NCBI RefSeq assembly: GCF_014529705.1
Contig: NZ_JAANIH010000011.1
Span: 1-64,000, forward strand
Length of the DNA stretch: 64,000 nucleotides
DNA from: Bradyrhizobium campsiandrae
Lineage (GTDB): Bacteria; Pseudomonadota; Alphaproteobacteria; Rhizobiales; Xanthobacteraceae
Direction: 5' to 3'
Within the stretch, counting starts at the first letter, position 1. The number at the start of each line of letters is the position of its first letter. Below the pieces are notes generated by a model. That model made no database searches, was not told the DNA's origin, and was given only the letters and a program-made list of their open reading frames with translations. Both the position numbers and the translations under genes were made by a program. This document shows positions 53,513 through 62,248 of this stretch, in pieces.

Positions 53513-53831
53513 TTCCTCCGCCATTCAATAAGCTTCGCGAGCCCTCAGTCCGCAATCGCATCCGGCGCCTTCGGCACTGCGATGGGTCCGGCGCTGCCTT
53601 GCTTCGAGATCGCGGGCCTTCGTCGGCAAGAACTGCGTCAGTGCGAGCCAGATCGCGGATCGTCCTCTTTCAGCCGTGCGATCTTTGAACATCGGGTCGA
53701 GCTCAGCGATACCGTTTCGATCCCTCGCAGACCGTTTGAACTTGGCACCCGCTTGACCCGGCAAACTGTGAACCAGGACCACCAATGCGGACACATAGTT
53801 CAGAAGACCAGGTTCGCTTCGGGACGATTGC
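53513..53831. other. Gap after tRNA-Phe, no gene
   Basis: No convincing gene. Frames on both strands are open but lack ribosome sites and known motifs. If the segment up to 55850 is an integrated element, this is where its integrase would be expected, and none is present. Confidence 0.35.
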
Positions 53832-55475
53832 ATGGCCTCTACGGACTGGAGATTTTGGAGCTCGCTTTTCGCTGCCACCATCTTCCTGAGCTGTCTGGCC
53901 AGCGCCGGGGAGCGGTGTGACAGCCCGCTAGATCCTGATGCGGCGATCGTCGACTGTACTCAGACCATCATCTCGGACAAGGCGAAGGGACGCTATCTCG
54001 CGGCCCTTCTGAACAATCGAGGCGCTGCCTACCGCGCCAAGGGCGACAACGAGCGCGCCGTTGCCGACCTGAACGAGGCGATCCGGCTCGATCCGAAGCT
54101 GGCGATGGCCTACAACAATCGCGGCGCCTATTACAACGAGCAAGGCGACAACGATCGCGCCATCGCTGACTACAATCAGGCGATCCGCCTCGATCCCAAA
54201 TTGCCCTTGGCCTTCAACAATCGTGGCAACGCCTACCACGACACGGGCGACAACGACCGCGCCATTGCGGACTACAGTGCGGCGATCAGGCTCGATCCCC
54301 ACTTCGCCAGGGCCTTCCAAAATCGAGGGGTCGCCTATGGGGACAAGGGCGACACTGATCATGCCATCGCCGACTTCAGCGAGGCGATCCGGCTCGATCC
54401 GACCCATGCCGCGGCCTTCATCAATCGCGGCAACGCCTTCAACGACAAGGACGACAACGACCGTGCCATTGCCGACTACAGCGAGGCGATCCGGTTGGCT
54501 CCCAAGCTTGCCATCGCCTTCCAGAATCGCGGCAACGCCTACCACGACAAGGGTGACAACGACCACGCCATCACCGACTACGACGAGGCGATCCGGCTCG
54601 ATCCCCAACGCGCCAAGGCCTTCCTCGGTCGCGGCATCGCCTTCAGCGACAAGGACGCCTACGAGCGCGCGATGGCCGACTTCGACGAGGCGATCCGGCT
54701 CAATCCAAAATCCGCCTCGGCGTTCAGGCATCGGGGCGACGCCTACCTGGAAAAGGGTGACAACGACGCGGCCATCGCCGATTACGGCGAGGCGATCCGG
54801 CTCTACCCTGAAGACGTCAGCGCCCTCTCCAGGCGAGGTTCCGCCTATCGCGCCAAGGGCGACATCGAGCGCGCCATCGCCGACTACGACGAGGCGATCC
54901 GGCGCGATCCGAAATCGGTCCGAGCTTTGGTCGGGCGAGGTTACGCGTTCAGCGAAAAAGGTGAATTCGACCGTGCCATCGCCGACGTCAATCAGGCCAT
55001 ACGCCTCGATCCGAAGTCACCGTTGGCCTATTTCGCGCGCGGGCGTTTCTATCTCGCGGCCGGCGCGGCGGAAAAAGCGCTGGCCGATTTCAACCAGGCC
55101 AACACGAATGCGCCGGACATTGTCCAATTGGCATTGTGGGCCGATATCGCCGGCCGGCGCAACAACCAGCCGAGCCACCTCGCGCAGACCAGCTCCAAGC
55201 TCGACATGACTGTTTGGCCGGCGCCTTTGGTCAAGCTGTTCATGGACCAGACGACGCCAGAGGCCGTTCTTGCCGCCGCAGACCACCCGGATTCCATCGC
55301 AAAGAAGGGCCATATCTGCGAGGCGAATTTCTACATCGGTGAGCTCGCGTTGACGAAGCGGCAGAAGGAGGATGCGACGCGTCTCTTCCGTCAGGTCGCA
55401 AACGAGTGCCCGCACGGCTTCGACGAGTGGGACGCCGCCAGGGCCGAGCTAAAGCTGCTTGGTACGGTGCCGTGA
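53832..55475 (+). CDS. Exported TPR-repeat protein
   Basis: A 547-residue protein with an N-terminal signal (ATIFLSCLASAGE). Eleven tetratricopeptide repeats of 34 residues fill about 60-430, each near AFNNRGNAYHDKGDNDRAIA. The DNA shows the same 102-base periodicity, so the array probably grew by recent tandem duplication. The C-terminal 115 residues have a separate helical domain with paired cysteines. TPR arrays bind partner proteins. It is the only gene between tRNA-Phe and the duplicated tRNA end. Confidence 0.82.
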   Translation: MASTDWRFWSSLFAATIFLSCLASAGERCDSPLDPDAAIVDCTQTIISDKAKGRYLAALLNNRGAAYRAKGDNERAVADLNEAIRLDPKLAMAYNNRGAYYNEQGDNDRAIADYNQAIRLDPKLPLAFNNRGNAYHDTGDNDRAIADYSAAIRLDPHFARAFQNRGVAYGDKGDTDHAIADFSEAIRLDPTHAAAFINRGNAFNDKDDNDRAIADYSEAIRLAPKLAIAFQNRGNAYHDKGDNDHAITDYDEAIRLDPQRAKAFLGRGIAFSDKDAYERAMADFDEAIRLNPKSASAFRHRGDAYLEKGDNDAAIADYGEAIRLYPEDVSALSRRGSAYRAKGDIERAIADYDEAIRRDPKSVRALVGRGYAFSEKGEFDRAIADVNQAIRLDPKSPLAYFARGRFYLAAGAAEKALADFNQANTNAPDIVQLALWADIAGRRNNQPSHLAQTSSKLDMTVWPAPLVKLFMDQTTPEAVLAAADHPDSIAKKGHICEANFYIGELALTKRQKEDATRLFRQVANECPHGFDEWDAARAELKLLGTVP

Positions 55476-55850
55476 GCTAACTCGATGACAGCCGATGATC
55501 AGACGTGATCAATCGAGCTTTGCCTCGTCAAGTACTGGACAGCCTCTCTCTGGATTACGATCGCCGAGGCCCCGGGCATCAGATGCGAGGAGCTAGTTAC
55601 GCCCTCGCCCCTTCGGGTAGTTCGACGATTATAGGCGCTGCCATCTATTCTTTTCGAGCGCCTGCTTGGAGCAAGCGGCCTTTGGCATCCGGCCTCGTGA
55701 TACCCCGCGGGGGAAGTCGCGTTGCGGCTCCCACGCCCTACTCTTCGCGTTGGTGACCCAAAATTATCTTGAGCGATAAGGATAAGCTTCATCAGATATC
55801 TAGTAGAAATTCTCTAGTCTTTTCAATCCATCAAGACGGGTAAATCGCAA
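55476..55850. other. Gap before the tRNA-Phe repeat
   Basis: No convincing gene. The last 80 bases before the repeat are AT-rich (for example TAGTAGAAATTCTCTAGTC), unlike the neighbourhood. A G+C-rich patch near 55700-55735 has REP-like look. Nothing else is recognised. Confidence 0.3.
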
Positions 55851-55867
55851 TCCGCCCCTGGGCACCA
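55851..55867. repeat. 17-bp copy of tRNA-Phe 3' end
   Basis: These 17 bases are identical to 53496-53512, the T-stem/acceptor/CCA end of tRNA-Phe. Such a direct repeat is the usual footprint of tRNA-targeted integration and encloses 2.3 kb with one gene. No integrase is present in between. Confidence 0.75.
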
Positions 55868-55913
55868 CGCTTCGCTTTTCCACGCTCGGGCATGTTCTCC
55901 TAGCAAGCAGCTC

Positions 55914-56534
55914 TCAAGAGCGGCCCATCCAGATGGTTCGGCTCGGACAGTCATCCGCCAGTTGCAACTGTTCGAAGCCCAGCTTTGACCAGAACCGGAC
56001 AGCTCGCCCATTTGCGCGGTTGACGCCGACATGCATGGCCTTGATGCCCAGCCGTGAGGCGCGGGCTACCCACTCCGAGAAGAGCAAGGCTCCAGCGCCG
56101 CGGCCCTGAAGCCTCGGGGACAAGTTCAGATGCACATGTGCCGGATAGGCTTCAACCACCTGTTTGGGAGGTTGTTCCGGATGATGAATCGCAAATGCCC
56201 GGCGCTGATCCGCTGACCATTGGGCTGACGGGATGGTGCTTGGGTCGTCGTACTCGCGACGAAGCTGCGGCCACCACTCGGCCTCGAGCCTGTCGTGCCA
56301 TCGTTGGGTGTCGGGCGTGCCGACAGCGAAACCGGCGACTCCCTCGTCGTCTTCAATGACGAGCGCCAGGCGTGCTTCAAGGGCGGCATAGGGCGCAGAG
56401 TAAATGTGGCCGAGCAGCTTGCCGTCCTGATAGAGGTGCGAGGCATCGCCACCATTGTGGCCGGTAGCAAGAGAGATCGCATAGACGGCGTCAAGATCGG
56501 CTGGCCCGACTTGTCTGATTTCGAGTGCTCGCAT
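55914..56534 (-). CDS. GNAT-family N-acetyltransferase
   Basis: A 206-residue acetyl-CoA-dependent transferase. IRQVGPADLDAVYAISLATG opens the fold, and HLNLSPRLQGRGAGALLFSE holds the Q/RxxGxG/A acetyl-CoA loop; FWSKLGFEQL ends it. The middle insert of about 50 residues is unusual for small GNATs but known in this subgroup. ATG 56534 is taken; ATG 56582 would add 16 residues that look unlike the family. The substrate is unknown. Confidence 0.82.
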   Translation of the reverse strand: MRALEIRQVGPADLDAVYAISLATGHNGGDASHLYQDGKLLGHIYSAPYAALEARLALVIEDDEGVAGFAVGTPDTQRWHDRLEAEWWPQLRREYDDPSTIPSAQWSADQRRAFAIHHPEQPPKQVVEAYPAHVHLNLSPRLQGRGAGALLFSEWVARASRLGIKAMHVGVNRANGRAVRFWSKLGFEQLQLADDCPSRTIWMGRS

Positions 56535-56630
56535 GCGATGATCATTCGGGAGTGGATTCAGATCGCAGTCGATTGAGGCCATCCAGCATTGGATATTCGA
56601 TTGAACTCAGGCCTCCCTGAATGGAGGCCG

Positions 56631-57044
56631 TCAGTAAACCGTTTCCGGTTGCTCCAAAGGCTCGATGTCGAGGTCGATGCGAAGTCCCGAGTTGTCGCTG
56701 CGCACGACGACGAAATGCGCGGGCTGACCGGGGTCGAGATTGATTTCCTGATGGGGCACGTTCGGGGCAAAATAGACAAAATCGCCAGGGCCGACGTCCG
56801 CGGTGAACTCCAACCGTTCGCCCCACCGGATCCGGCTGCGGCCCTTGCTGACATAGACCGCGACTTCGTGCGTTCCGTGGTGATGTGCGCCGGTTCGCCC
56901 ATTTGGCGGCAAGGTCACGGTTCCCATCCAGATGCTTGCACCGCCCGTCCCGGCAAACTCAAAAGCTGTCGCCCGTCCCTCCTGCGGCGTCGCGGCTGCA
57001 CGCACCACTTTCACACCGTCGTTTCGCCAATCTCTGACACCCAC
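56631..57044 (-). CDS. Cupin-domain protein
   Basis: A 137-residue single-cupin protein. The two metal motifs are GAHHHGTHEVAVYVSKGRSR and GDFVYFAPNVPHQEINL. It starts at GTG and stands divergent from an XRE-cupin regulator, with repeated TGTCC boxes between. Cupins of this build act as small dioxygenases, isomerases or sensors; the role is open. Confidence 0.82.
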   Translation of the reverse strand: MGVRDWRNDGVKVVRAAATPQEGRATAFEFAGTGGASIWMGTVTLPPNGRTGAHHHGTHEVAVYVSKGRSRIRWGERLEFTADVGPGDFVYFAPNVPHQEINLDPGQPAHFVVVRSDNSGLRIDLDIEPLEQPETVY

Positions 57045-57061
57045 AGGTCAAGCTCCAGCTT

Positions 57062-57114
57062 TGTCCACGAAAGCGAATGCGTGTACTCTATTGCGGACAA
57101 GTGGTGGTGTCCAC
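57062..57114. promoter_or_regulatory. Operator candidate between cupin and XRE-cupin genes
   Basis: TGTCCAC occurs at 57062-57068 and 57108-57114, and an inverted GGACA stands at 57095-57099, facing TGTCC at 57108-57112. These half-sites lie in the divergent gap of the cupin gene and its likely regulator. It is a plausible autoregulatory site; assignment is inference. Confidence 0.4.
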
Positions 57115-57137
57115 TATAAAAATATGGAGTCCGGTTT

Positions 57138-57755
57138 TTGTCCTCTATAGATGACAAGCTTCTAAGCCGGATCGCTCAGGCGATTCGCAGGCGGCGGGAG
57201 GAGTTGAGTTTATCGGTGCGCGCCCTCGCGAGCAGGAGCGGGGTCTCCTCCTCGATGATCTCGGATGTGGAACGGGCGGCCAAATCGCCGACGATTTCGA
57301 CGCTTGCGGCGCTTTCCGAGGCGCTCGAGATGCCGCTCTCGACCCTGGTCGAGAGCCCGGAGCCCACCCGACTCCGCGTCGTCAAAGCCGCAGAGCGGCA
57401 GTGGCTTGTTGAGCCGGGCACCGGCGCAAAGCGCGATCGCTTCATGCCGACGGTTGCCGGCAGCGAAGTCGAGTTCTTGCGCTACGTGGTGCCGCCAAAA
57501 ACCCTGGCGGGACCGTTTCCTGCTCACGCGCCGGGTACGATAGAGCACGTTTATCTGGTGTCGGGTGCGCTTCAGATAACCCTCGGCAACGACGTCGCAG
57601 ACCTTAAGGCAGGCGATAGTTGCTCGTGCTACGCCGATTTGCCGCATGGTTTTGACAATCGTCACAGTAAAACGCCGGCCGAACTCATCATCGTCGTCGA
57701 ACCGCCCCGTGCAGCGATGTCGGATCGGGCAAGGCGCCACGAGAGAGGCCGATGA
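57138..57755 (+). CDS. XRE-family regulator with cupin domain
   Basis: A 205-residue regulator. The N-terminal HTH_3 domain is at about residues 10-65 (LSVRALASRSGVSSSMISDV, then SPTISTLAALSEAL). A C-terminal cupin at about 105-190 (GTIEHVYLVSGALQITLGND, then LPHGFDN) is the sensor. The start is TTG with GGAG 9 bases upstream. It is divergent from the cupin gene and converges with mdcH. Confidence 0.85.
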   Translation: MSSIDDKLLSRIAQAIRRRREELSLSVRALASRSGVSSSMISDVERAAKSPTISTLAALSEALEMPLSTLVESPEPTRLRVVKAAERQWLVEPGTGAKRDRFMPTVAGSEVEFLRYVVPPKTLAGPFPAHAPGTIEHVYLVSGALQITLGNDVADLKAGDSCSCYADLPHGFDNRHSKTPAELIIVVEPPRAAMSDRARRHERGR

Positions 57756-57830
57756 CGTGTCGCGCTGCTCACCGCGAAGGGCACCCATGGCGTTCCGGGT
57801 TCGGCCATCGTCATCGCGCTTTATTGTTTG

Positions 57831-57877
57831 AGCATGATCTTTTCGGAAAACCGCTTCGCGCTTTTCCGGATCATGCT
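57831..57877. repeat. REP-type palindrome between XRE-cupin and mdcH
   Basis: AGCATGATC at 57831-57839 is inverted at 57869-57877, with inner TTTTCGGAAAA and TTTTCCG arms. It sits between two converging genes and ends right at the mdcH stop. Palindromes of this sequence are widespread in Rhizobiales intergenic DNA and may serve as bidirectional terminators. Confidence 0.7.
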
Positions 57878-58798
57878 TTAGCCCGCGGCAACCCAGTTGC
57901 GCAGGCCGTCGATGCTGCGGAATCCGTCGGCTGCGTAGCTGCGGATCGACGGGAAGGCGCCTTGCATCATCTCGGCCAGCGCGTGTCCCGGGCCAAGGTC
58001 CAGCGCGCGCTCGGCGCCTTGCTCCGCAAGCGCCTCCAGCGTCGCGGCCCAGTCGATCGGGCGTGCGACTTGGCCGGCGAGCTTCGCCGTCGCATCGGAC
58101 GCGAAGAAGATGCGCTCGCCGCCATCTCCCGCGAGGAGGATTCGCCGATCGGCGATAGGCCTGCGCGAGCTTGCTGCGAGCGCCTGTTGCAGGGGCTCGC
58201 AGGCTGCTTCAAGCCGAGACGTGTGCGAAGCGATCCGCACGGCGAGAAGTCCGGCGCGCCCTGCGCCCTGCGCTATCGCCTCATCGCAGAGGTCGGCGAC
58301 ATCCTGCTCCTCGCCGCCGACCACGGTGAGCAGAGCTGGATTCCTGATCGCGATCTCGCAGCGATGCCTTTCAAGCAATTGAGCAAGCCTGGCCCGCTCC
58401 AGCCCGCGGACATAGCCGAGCCGTCCGTTCGGGCCGGCCGCGCGGTCCATGAGGCGCGCGCGCACATCGGTCAGACGCAGGGCTTCGGCGGCGGTCCATA
58501 CTCCCGCGACGCTCCAGGCCGCCATCTCGCCGACGCTATAGCCCGTGACGGCCGTCTCCCCGGTCAGCAGATCGGCGATGCAGGCGTGGATCGCGAGCGC
58601 CGATGTGACGGTCAGGATCTGGCTGACCCGGTTGGCGGACAGCGCGTCCGCGCCGCGCGTCTTGACGAGCACTCGCGGGTCTTCCCCGAGACAAGCCGTT
58701 GCGGCAAGGAAAACTGGCTCGGCAGCGGGCTGGTCCGCGACAAGATCGAACATCTTGTCCGAGAGCGTGCCTTGTCCGCCGCAGAGAAGCGCTAGCAT
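57878..58798 (-). CDS. mdcH: Malonate decarboxylase malonyl transferase
   Basis: A 306-residue malonyl-CoA:ACP transacylase of the malonate decarboxylase system; it loads malonyl groups on the acyl carrier subunit to start the cycle. LLCGGQG opens the fold, TGYSVGEMAAWS has the active-site Ser, and DLGPGHALAEMMQ closes it. It overlaps mdcB by 7 bases and is the last gene of the operon. Confidence 0.88.
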   Translation of the reverse strand: MLALLCGGQGTLSDKMFDLVADQPAAEPVFLAATACLGEDPRVLVKTRGADALSANRVSQILTVTSALAIHACIADLLTGETAVTGYSVGEMAAWSVAGVWTAAEALRLTDVRARLMDRAAGPNGRLGYVRGLERARLAQLLERHRCEIAIRNPALLTVVGGEEQDVADLCDEAIAQGAGRAGLLAVRIASHTSRLEAACEPLQQALAASSRRPIADRRILLAGDGGERIFFASDATAKLAGQVARPIDWAATLEALAEQGAERALDLGPGHALAEMMQGAFPSIRSYAADGFRSIDGLRNWVAAG

Positions 58799-59646
58799 CC
58801 GGTTTCGATCCGATCGACGAACAGGGCCATGGCGAGCAGATCCGCCGCGCCGCCCGGGCTGAGATTGCGGGCTACGAACGCCTGGTGAATATCGGCGGCG
58901 CGCTTGCGCCAGCCTGAAGATCCGACGCCTCCGGCAGCCAGAAATGCGGATGCGCTGGCCTGCGCGAAGCGCAATCCCTCTGCCCCGCCCCGGTGCAACA
59001 AATTGGTGTCGGCGACCGCAGCGATCAACGCCATGCAGGTCTGAACGCGGGCCGCCTCTTCATCTCGAGGTGCGAGCTGCTGTGCCGCATGCAGCGCGGG
59101 AAGGGCGATGTCGTAGACCGACGGAAAGCCGCAGGCAGCTTCCGCTCTGGCGCCGCCCGCGCCGTAGCGGCGCGCAGCCAAGGCGCCATGGCTGCGCAGT
59201 GAGATGGGGCCGTCGAGGATGGCCGCGCCCCAACGCTGCGAGACCATCTCGCCGAGCGGCTTGCGGATGCCGAGCGCGCCGCGATAGCCGGCCGCGGCGC
59301 AGAGCAGGCCGAGCCCGAAGATCGCGCCGCGATGCGTGTTCACGCCTGAAGTCGCCGCCAGCATCGCGCGCTCCGCCGCAACCCCGATCGCGCGCAACCG
59401 GTCCATGCCCGCACCCTCGGCGCCTGCGGCGGCGAGCTCGCCGAAGAATGGCGCCAGCGTGTCGGCACTTCGGCACAACAGCGCGGCATCCATGTCGCGA
59501 TGCGCACCATTGTCGACATGGCTGACCAGTCCCGGCTTGGGATAGGTTTCAACTTCGCGCTTCAGGGAGAGCGACGCGAGGTCGCCGAGCTGCTCGGCAC
59601 GAAGCGCGCGTTGCGGCTGCGCCTGCCATCTCAACGCAAGGTTCAT
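58792..59646 (-). CDS. mdcB: Triphosphoribosyl-dephospho-CoA synthase
   Basis: A 284-residue CitG/MdcB-family enzyme making the triphosphoribosyl-dephospho-CoA precursor of the carrier's prosthetic group from ATP and dephospho-CoA. EVETYPKPGLVSHVDNGAHRD and GVNTHRGAIFGLGLL are family signatures. The start overlaps the end of mdcG by 4 bases and its own end overlaps mdcH. Confidence 0.9.
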   Translation of the reverse strand: MNLALRWQAQPQRALRAEQLGDLASLSLKREVETYPKPGLVSHVDNGAHRDMDAALLCRSADTLAPFFGELAAAGAEGAGMDRLRAIGVAAERAMLAATSGVNTHRGAIFGLGLLCAAAGYRGALGIRKPLGEMVSQRWGAAILDGPISLRSHGALAARRYGAGGARAEAACGFPSVYDIALPALHAAQQLAPRDEEAARVQTCMALIAAVADTNLLHRGGAEGLRFAQASASAFLAAGGVGSSGWRKRAADIHQAFVARNLSPGGAADLLAMALFVDRIETGC

Positions 59647-60290
59647 GACGCGGCACCCGACAGAAAAGCTGCGCGTGTCATGCTCGCGACGCCGGCCGAG
59701 CTCTTCACAAGGACTTCGTCCTCGTCAGCGCCGGTCAGCTCGCGCCACTGCACGCCGCCGGCCGGGCCGGTGATCTCACCGTCGAGCCGCATCGGCGCCT
59801 GTTTCGCGATCGCGGCAATGTCGGACGGCAGCGTCTTTGCCTGCATGACCGCCGGCAGCGGCCACAGCAGATCGAGGTCCGAACGCTCCGAGAGATAGGG
59901 AAGGCCGGTGAGATGCTGCCAGGCCAGGCTGCCGAACGTGCGCGTCTCCGGCACAAGCTGAAGCAGCAGGTCGATCGTCGCACGCCAGTGCGCAGGCGCG
60001 GCCTCAGCCGCGTCGGCCAGCAAGGGAGGCGGTGCGGAGGTGAGGATATCGGCAGCGGCAAGCGAGACCGCAATACGTCGTTTGCCGTGGCAGGGCGGTA
60101 GCGGCAGGCCGAGCGGCACGAGGTCGGCGGTATCGCTGCATCCCGGTCGGCGGACGATGAGGGGGCGTCCCGCATCGACCCAGCCCGCGACGATTGGCTC
60201 GCTGGCGAGCTCGGGAGAGCGGTTCATCACGGCGGCCCATCCGGATGCCGAGGCCTTCACCATGCTGTGGCGTGCCAGAGCTTCAGCCAT
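59643..60290 (-). CDS. mdcG: Phosphoribosyl-dephospho-CoA transferase
   Basis: A 215-residue enzyme that attaches the 2'-(5''-phosphoribosyl)-3'-dephospho-CoA group to the serine of MdcC. TRTFGSLAWQHLTGLPYLSE and RSDLDLLWPL (with the nucleotidyltransferase-like D-x-D) are typical. ATG 60290 is preferred: GGGAGAG is 6 bases upstream and the overlap with mdcE is then 8 bases; starts further upstream lack these. Confidence 0.85.
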   Translation of the reverse strand: MAEALARHSMVKASASGWAAVMNRSPELASEPIVAGWVDAGRPLIVRRPGCSDTADLVPLGLPLPPCHGKRRIAVSLAAADILTSAPPPLLADAAEAAPAHWRATIDLLLQLVPETRTFGSLAWQHLTGLPYLSERSDLDLLWPLPAVMQAKTLPSDIAAIAKQAPMRLDGEITGPAGGVQWRELTGADEDEVLVKSSAGVASMTRAAFLSGAAS

Positions 60291-61023
60291 GTTGCGCTCT
60301 CCCATGCGCAGCCGCCGCGAGCGCAATCACGCGATCGGCGATCTCGGCCGCCTTCCGCCTGCCGCCGCGCTCGGCGCCGAGCCGACTGCGTTCATCCTGT
60401 CCCCGCGGCCGTTGCAATACGGCGGCAAGCTGCGGCGCCAGCGGCGCCGTTTCGTCCCAGACGACATGAATGCCGCCAGATAGCACCATGTTGTCGAGGC
60501 CGGGCGCGAACACGGGCGTTGCTTCGGCCTTGGCCTTCAGCACATCGATCGACAGCTTGGTGACCCGCGCCATCGACGGCAGGTCCATCACCGCAGGCTG
60601 CGCGCCGGGCAGTGCCACCAGCGTAGCGGCGGCAAGCGCGGTCGCGATGAAGGCGCCGGCGGCGCTGCCGCCGTAGAGAAGGCCGATGGTGCGATGTCCT
60701 TCGGCCTCCGCGAGCAGCAACGCCTTGGCAAGATGCGACAGATATTCGCTGAGACCGAGCAGCTCGTCGCGTTTGCTCATGCGCTGGCTGGCGGAATCCA
60801 CCAGGATCAGGATCGGGGCGCGATCGCCTGACTTGACGATCTCGATCACGCGGCCTGCCAGCGTGATCGCTTCGTCGACGCCGAGCGGCTGTCCCTTGAT
60901 GACGCCGAGCACGTGGATCGGCCGGCCGTCGGGCAGGATCGCTTGTCCCGCGATCGTTGTGTCCGTGGTCTCGAGCTTGCGGCCGTTCGGGAACAGGCTG
61001 GCCAGGATCTCATCGAGCGTCAT
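60283..61023 (-). CDS. mdcE: Malonate decarboxylase gamma subunit
   Basis: A 246-residue crotonase/carboxyltransferase-fold subunit. With the beta subunit it decarboxylates malonyl-S-carrier to acetyl-S-carrier without biotin. LPDGRPIHVLGVI, LILVDSASQRMSKRDELLGL and LYGGSAAGAFIATALAA are typical. ATG 61023 overlaps the end of mdcD by 14 bases; the longer open frame upstream is only overlap with mdcD. Confidence 0.9.
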   Translation of the reverse strand: MTLDEILASLFPNGRKLETTDTTIAGQAILPDGRPIHVLGVIKGQPLGVDEAITLAGRVIEIVKSGDRAPILILVDSASQRMSKRDELLGLSEYLSHLAKALLLAEAEGHRTIGLLYGGSAAGAFIATALAAATLVALPGAQPAVMDLPSMARVTKLSIDVLKAKAEATPVFAPGLDNMVLSGGIHVVWDETAPLAPQLAAVLQRPRGQDERSRLGAERGGRRKAAEIADRVIALAAAAHGRAQHG

Positions 61024-61924
61024 CGGCGGTCTCCCTGTCGTTGGCGGCGCGAAGAAACGCGCCGGTCGGAAGTGCGGGAAGGTCGGTCGGACTGCCGATG
61101 CCGAGCGTCTGCCAGATCTCGACCGCGTCCTCGGCCTCGCCGAATCGCTGCAACCGCCGCGCGAGGCGCGCCTGTTCGGCTTCGAGAACCGCGACGTCGC
61201 ATCGCCCGTGCATTTTGAGTGCATCGATCGCGGCCCGGCGAAATGCCAGCGCCTCGTCGTCGACGAACACGTCGGCAGCTCCGATCAGATAGCGGTGCTT
61301 GCCGCCCATGGTGCGCCAGACCAGGGCGCGATCGCGCGAGTCGAATTCCTCGATGCCCCGGTTGGTCTCGATCACTTCGGGGCCGCTGACACTGAGCCGG
61401 CCCTGTTCGGAGATGATCAGGCGCGAGCAGGTGCCGGCGATCAGGCTGCCGCCGCCATAGCAGCCGGCGCGTCCGCCGATCAGGCCGACGACGTTGATGC
61501 CGGCGCGGCGTGCCTCGATCACCGCGCGCATGATCTCGGCGATGGCGAGCTCGCCGGCATTGGCCTCCTGAAGCCGCACGCCGCCGGTGTCGAACAAGAT
61601 CAACACGTCCTCTTTGAGCGCATGTGCCGCGCGCAACAGGCCGGTGAGCTTGGCGCCGTGGACCTCGCCGAAGGCGCCGCCCATGAAGCGTCCCTCCTGC
61701 GCGGCAATGAGCACCGGCGTGCCGTCCAGGCGGCCGCGTCCGACGACGATGCCGTCGTCGAACTGCTCCGGCAGGTCGAAGATCGACAGATGCGGGCTGA
61801 TCTCGCGCAGCTCAGGGCCGATGAATTCAGAGAAGCTGCCGGCATCGACCAGTGCGTCGATGCGCTGCCGCGCGCTCGCCTCGTACCAGCTTAGTGAAAC
61901 AGTGTTGGCTGCCACCTGGCTCAT
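61010..61924 (-). CDS. mdcD: Malonate decarboxylase beta subunit
   Basis: A 304-residue carboxyltransferase-like subunit that pairs with MdcE. SWYEASARQRIDALVDAGSF, VGRGRLDGTPVLIAAQEGRF and GLIGGRAGCYGGGSLIAGTC are family sequences. The start overlaps the mdcC stop by 4 bases (ATGA). The size is standard. Confidence 0.92.
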   Translation of the reverse strand: MSQVAANTVSLSWYEASARQRIDALVDAGSFSEFIGPELREISPHLSIFDLPEQFDDGIVVGRGRLDGTPVLIAAQEGRFMGGAFGEVHGAKLTGLLRAAHALKEDVLILFDTGGVRLQEANAGELAIAEIMRAVIEARRAGINVVGLIGGRAGCYGGGSLIAGTCSRLIISEQGRLSVSGPEVIETNRGIEEFDSRDRALVWRTMGGKHRYLIGAADVFVDDEALAFRRAAIDALKMHGRCDVAVLEAEQARLARRLQRFGEAEDAVEIWQTLGIGSPTDLPALPTGAFLRAANDRETADDAR

Positions 61925-62238
61925 CGCTCCGGCTCCTCGATCTTGCGGACGCCCTGGGCTAGTCGCAGCGCCACCGTGTCCGGCCGGGCGCCGCCGTCAT
62001 TGATGGAGATACGCAAGCCTCCGGCCGAGCGCCGCGCGGCGAAATCGCGGACCACGGCGTCCCACACCATGCCGAAGCCATGGGCTGCCGTTGCGATGTC
62101 GATGGTGCAGATGTCGGGCGGAAGGCTGCGTTCCAGCAGCACTTCGAGATTGCCGGAGGCGACGACGCCGACGATCGCCTGCGCGCGAGTGCCGCCGGCC
62201 GATCGGGGCGCCGCCAGTCTGAAGCTGAGCTTTTCCAT
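61921..62238 (-). CDS. mdcC: Malonate decarboxylase acyl carrier subunit
   Basis: A 105-residue acyl carrier protein (delta subunit). The prosthetic group attaches to the serine in VVASGNLEVLLE (Ser28), while HGFGMVWDAVVRDF is also typical. It is modified by MdcG and MdcB products. Its start lies 10 bases after the mdcA stop. Confidence 0.9.
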   Translation of the reverse strand: MEKLSFRLAAPRSAGGTRAQAIVGVVASGNLEVLLERSLPPDICTIDIATAAHGFGMVWDAVVRDFAARRSAGGLRISINDGGARPDTVALRLAQGVRKIEEPER

Positions 62239-62248
62239 GCAGAACTCC

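Noticed and set aside
53525..53881. Minus-strand 118-residue frame after tRNA-Phe
   Set aside because: No ribosome site or motif, and it overlaps the signal-peptide region of the TPR gene.
61024..61224. N-terminal extension of mdcE to 313 residues
   Set aside because: It lies entirely within mdcD in another frame and is Arg/Ser-rich; ATG 61023 fits the family length.
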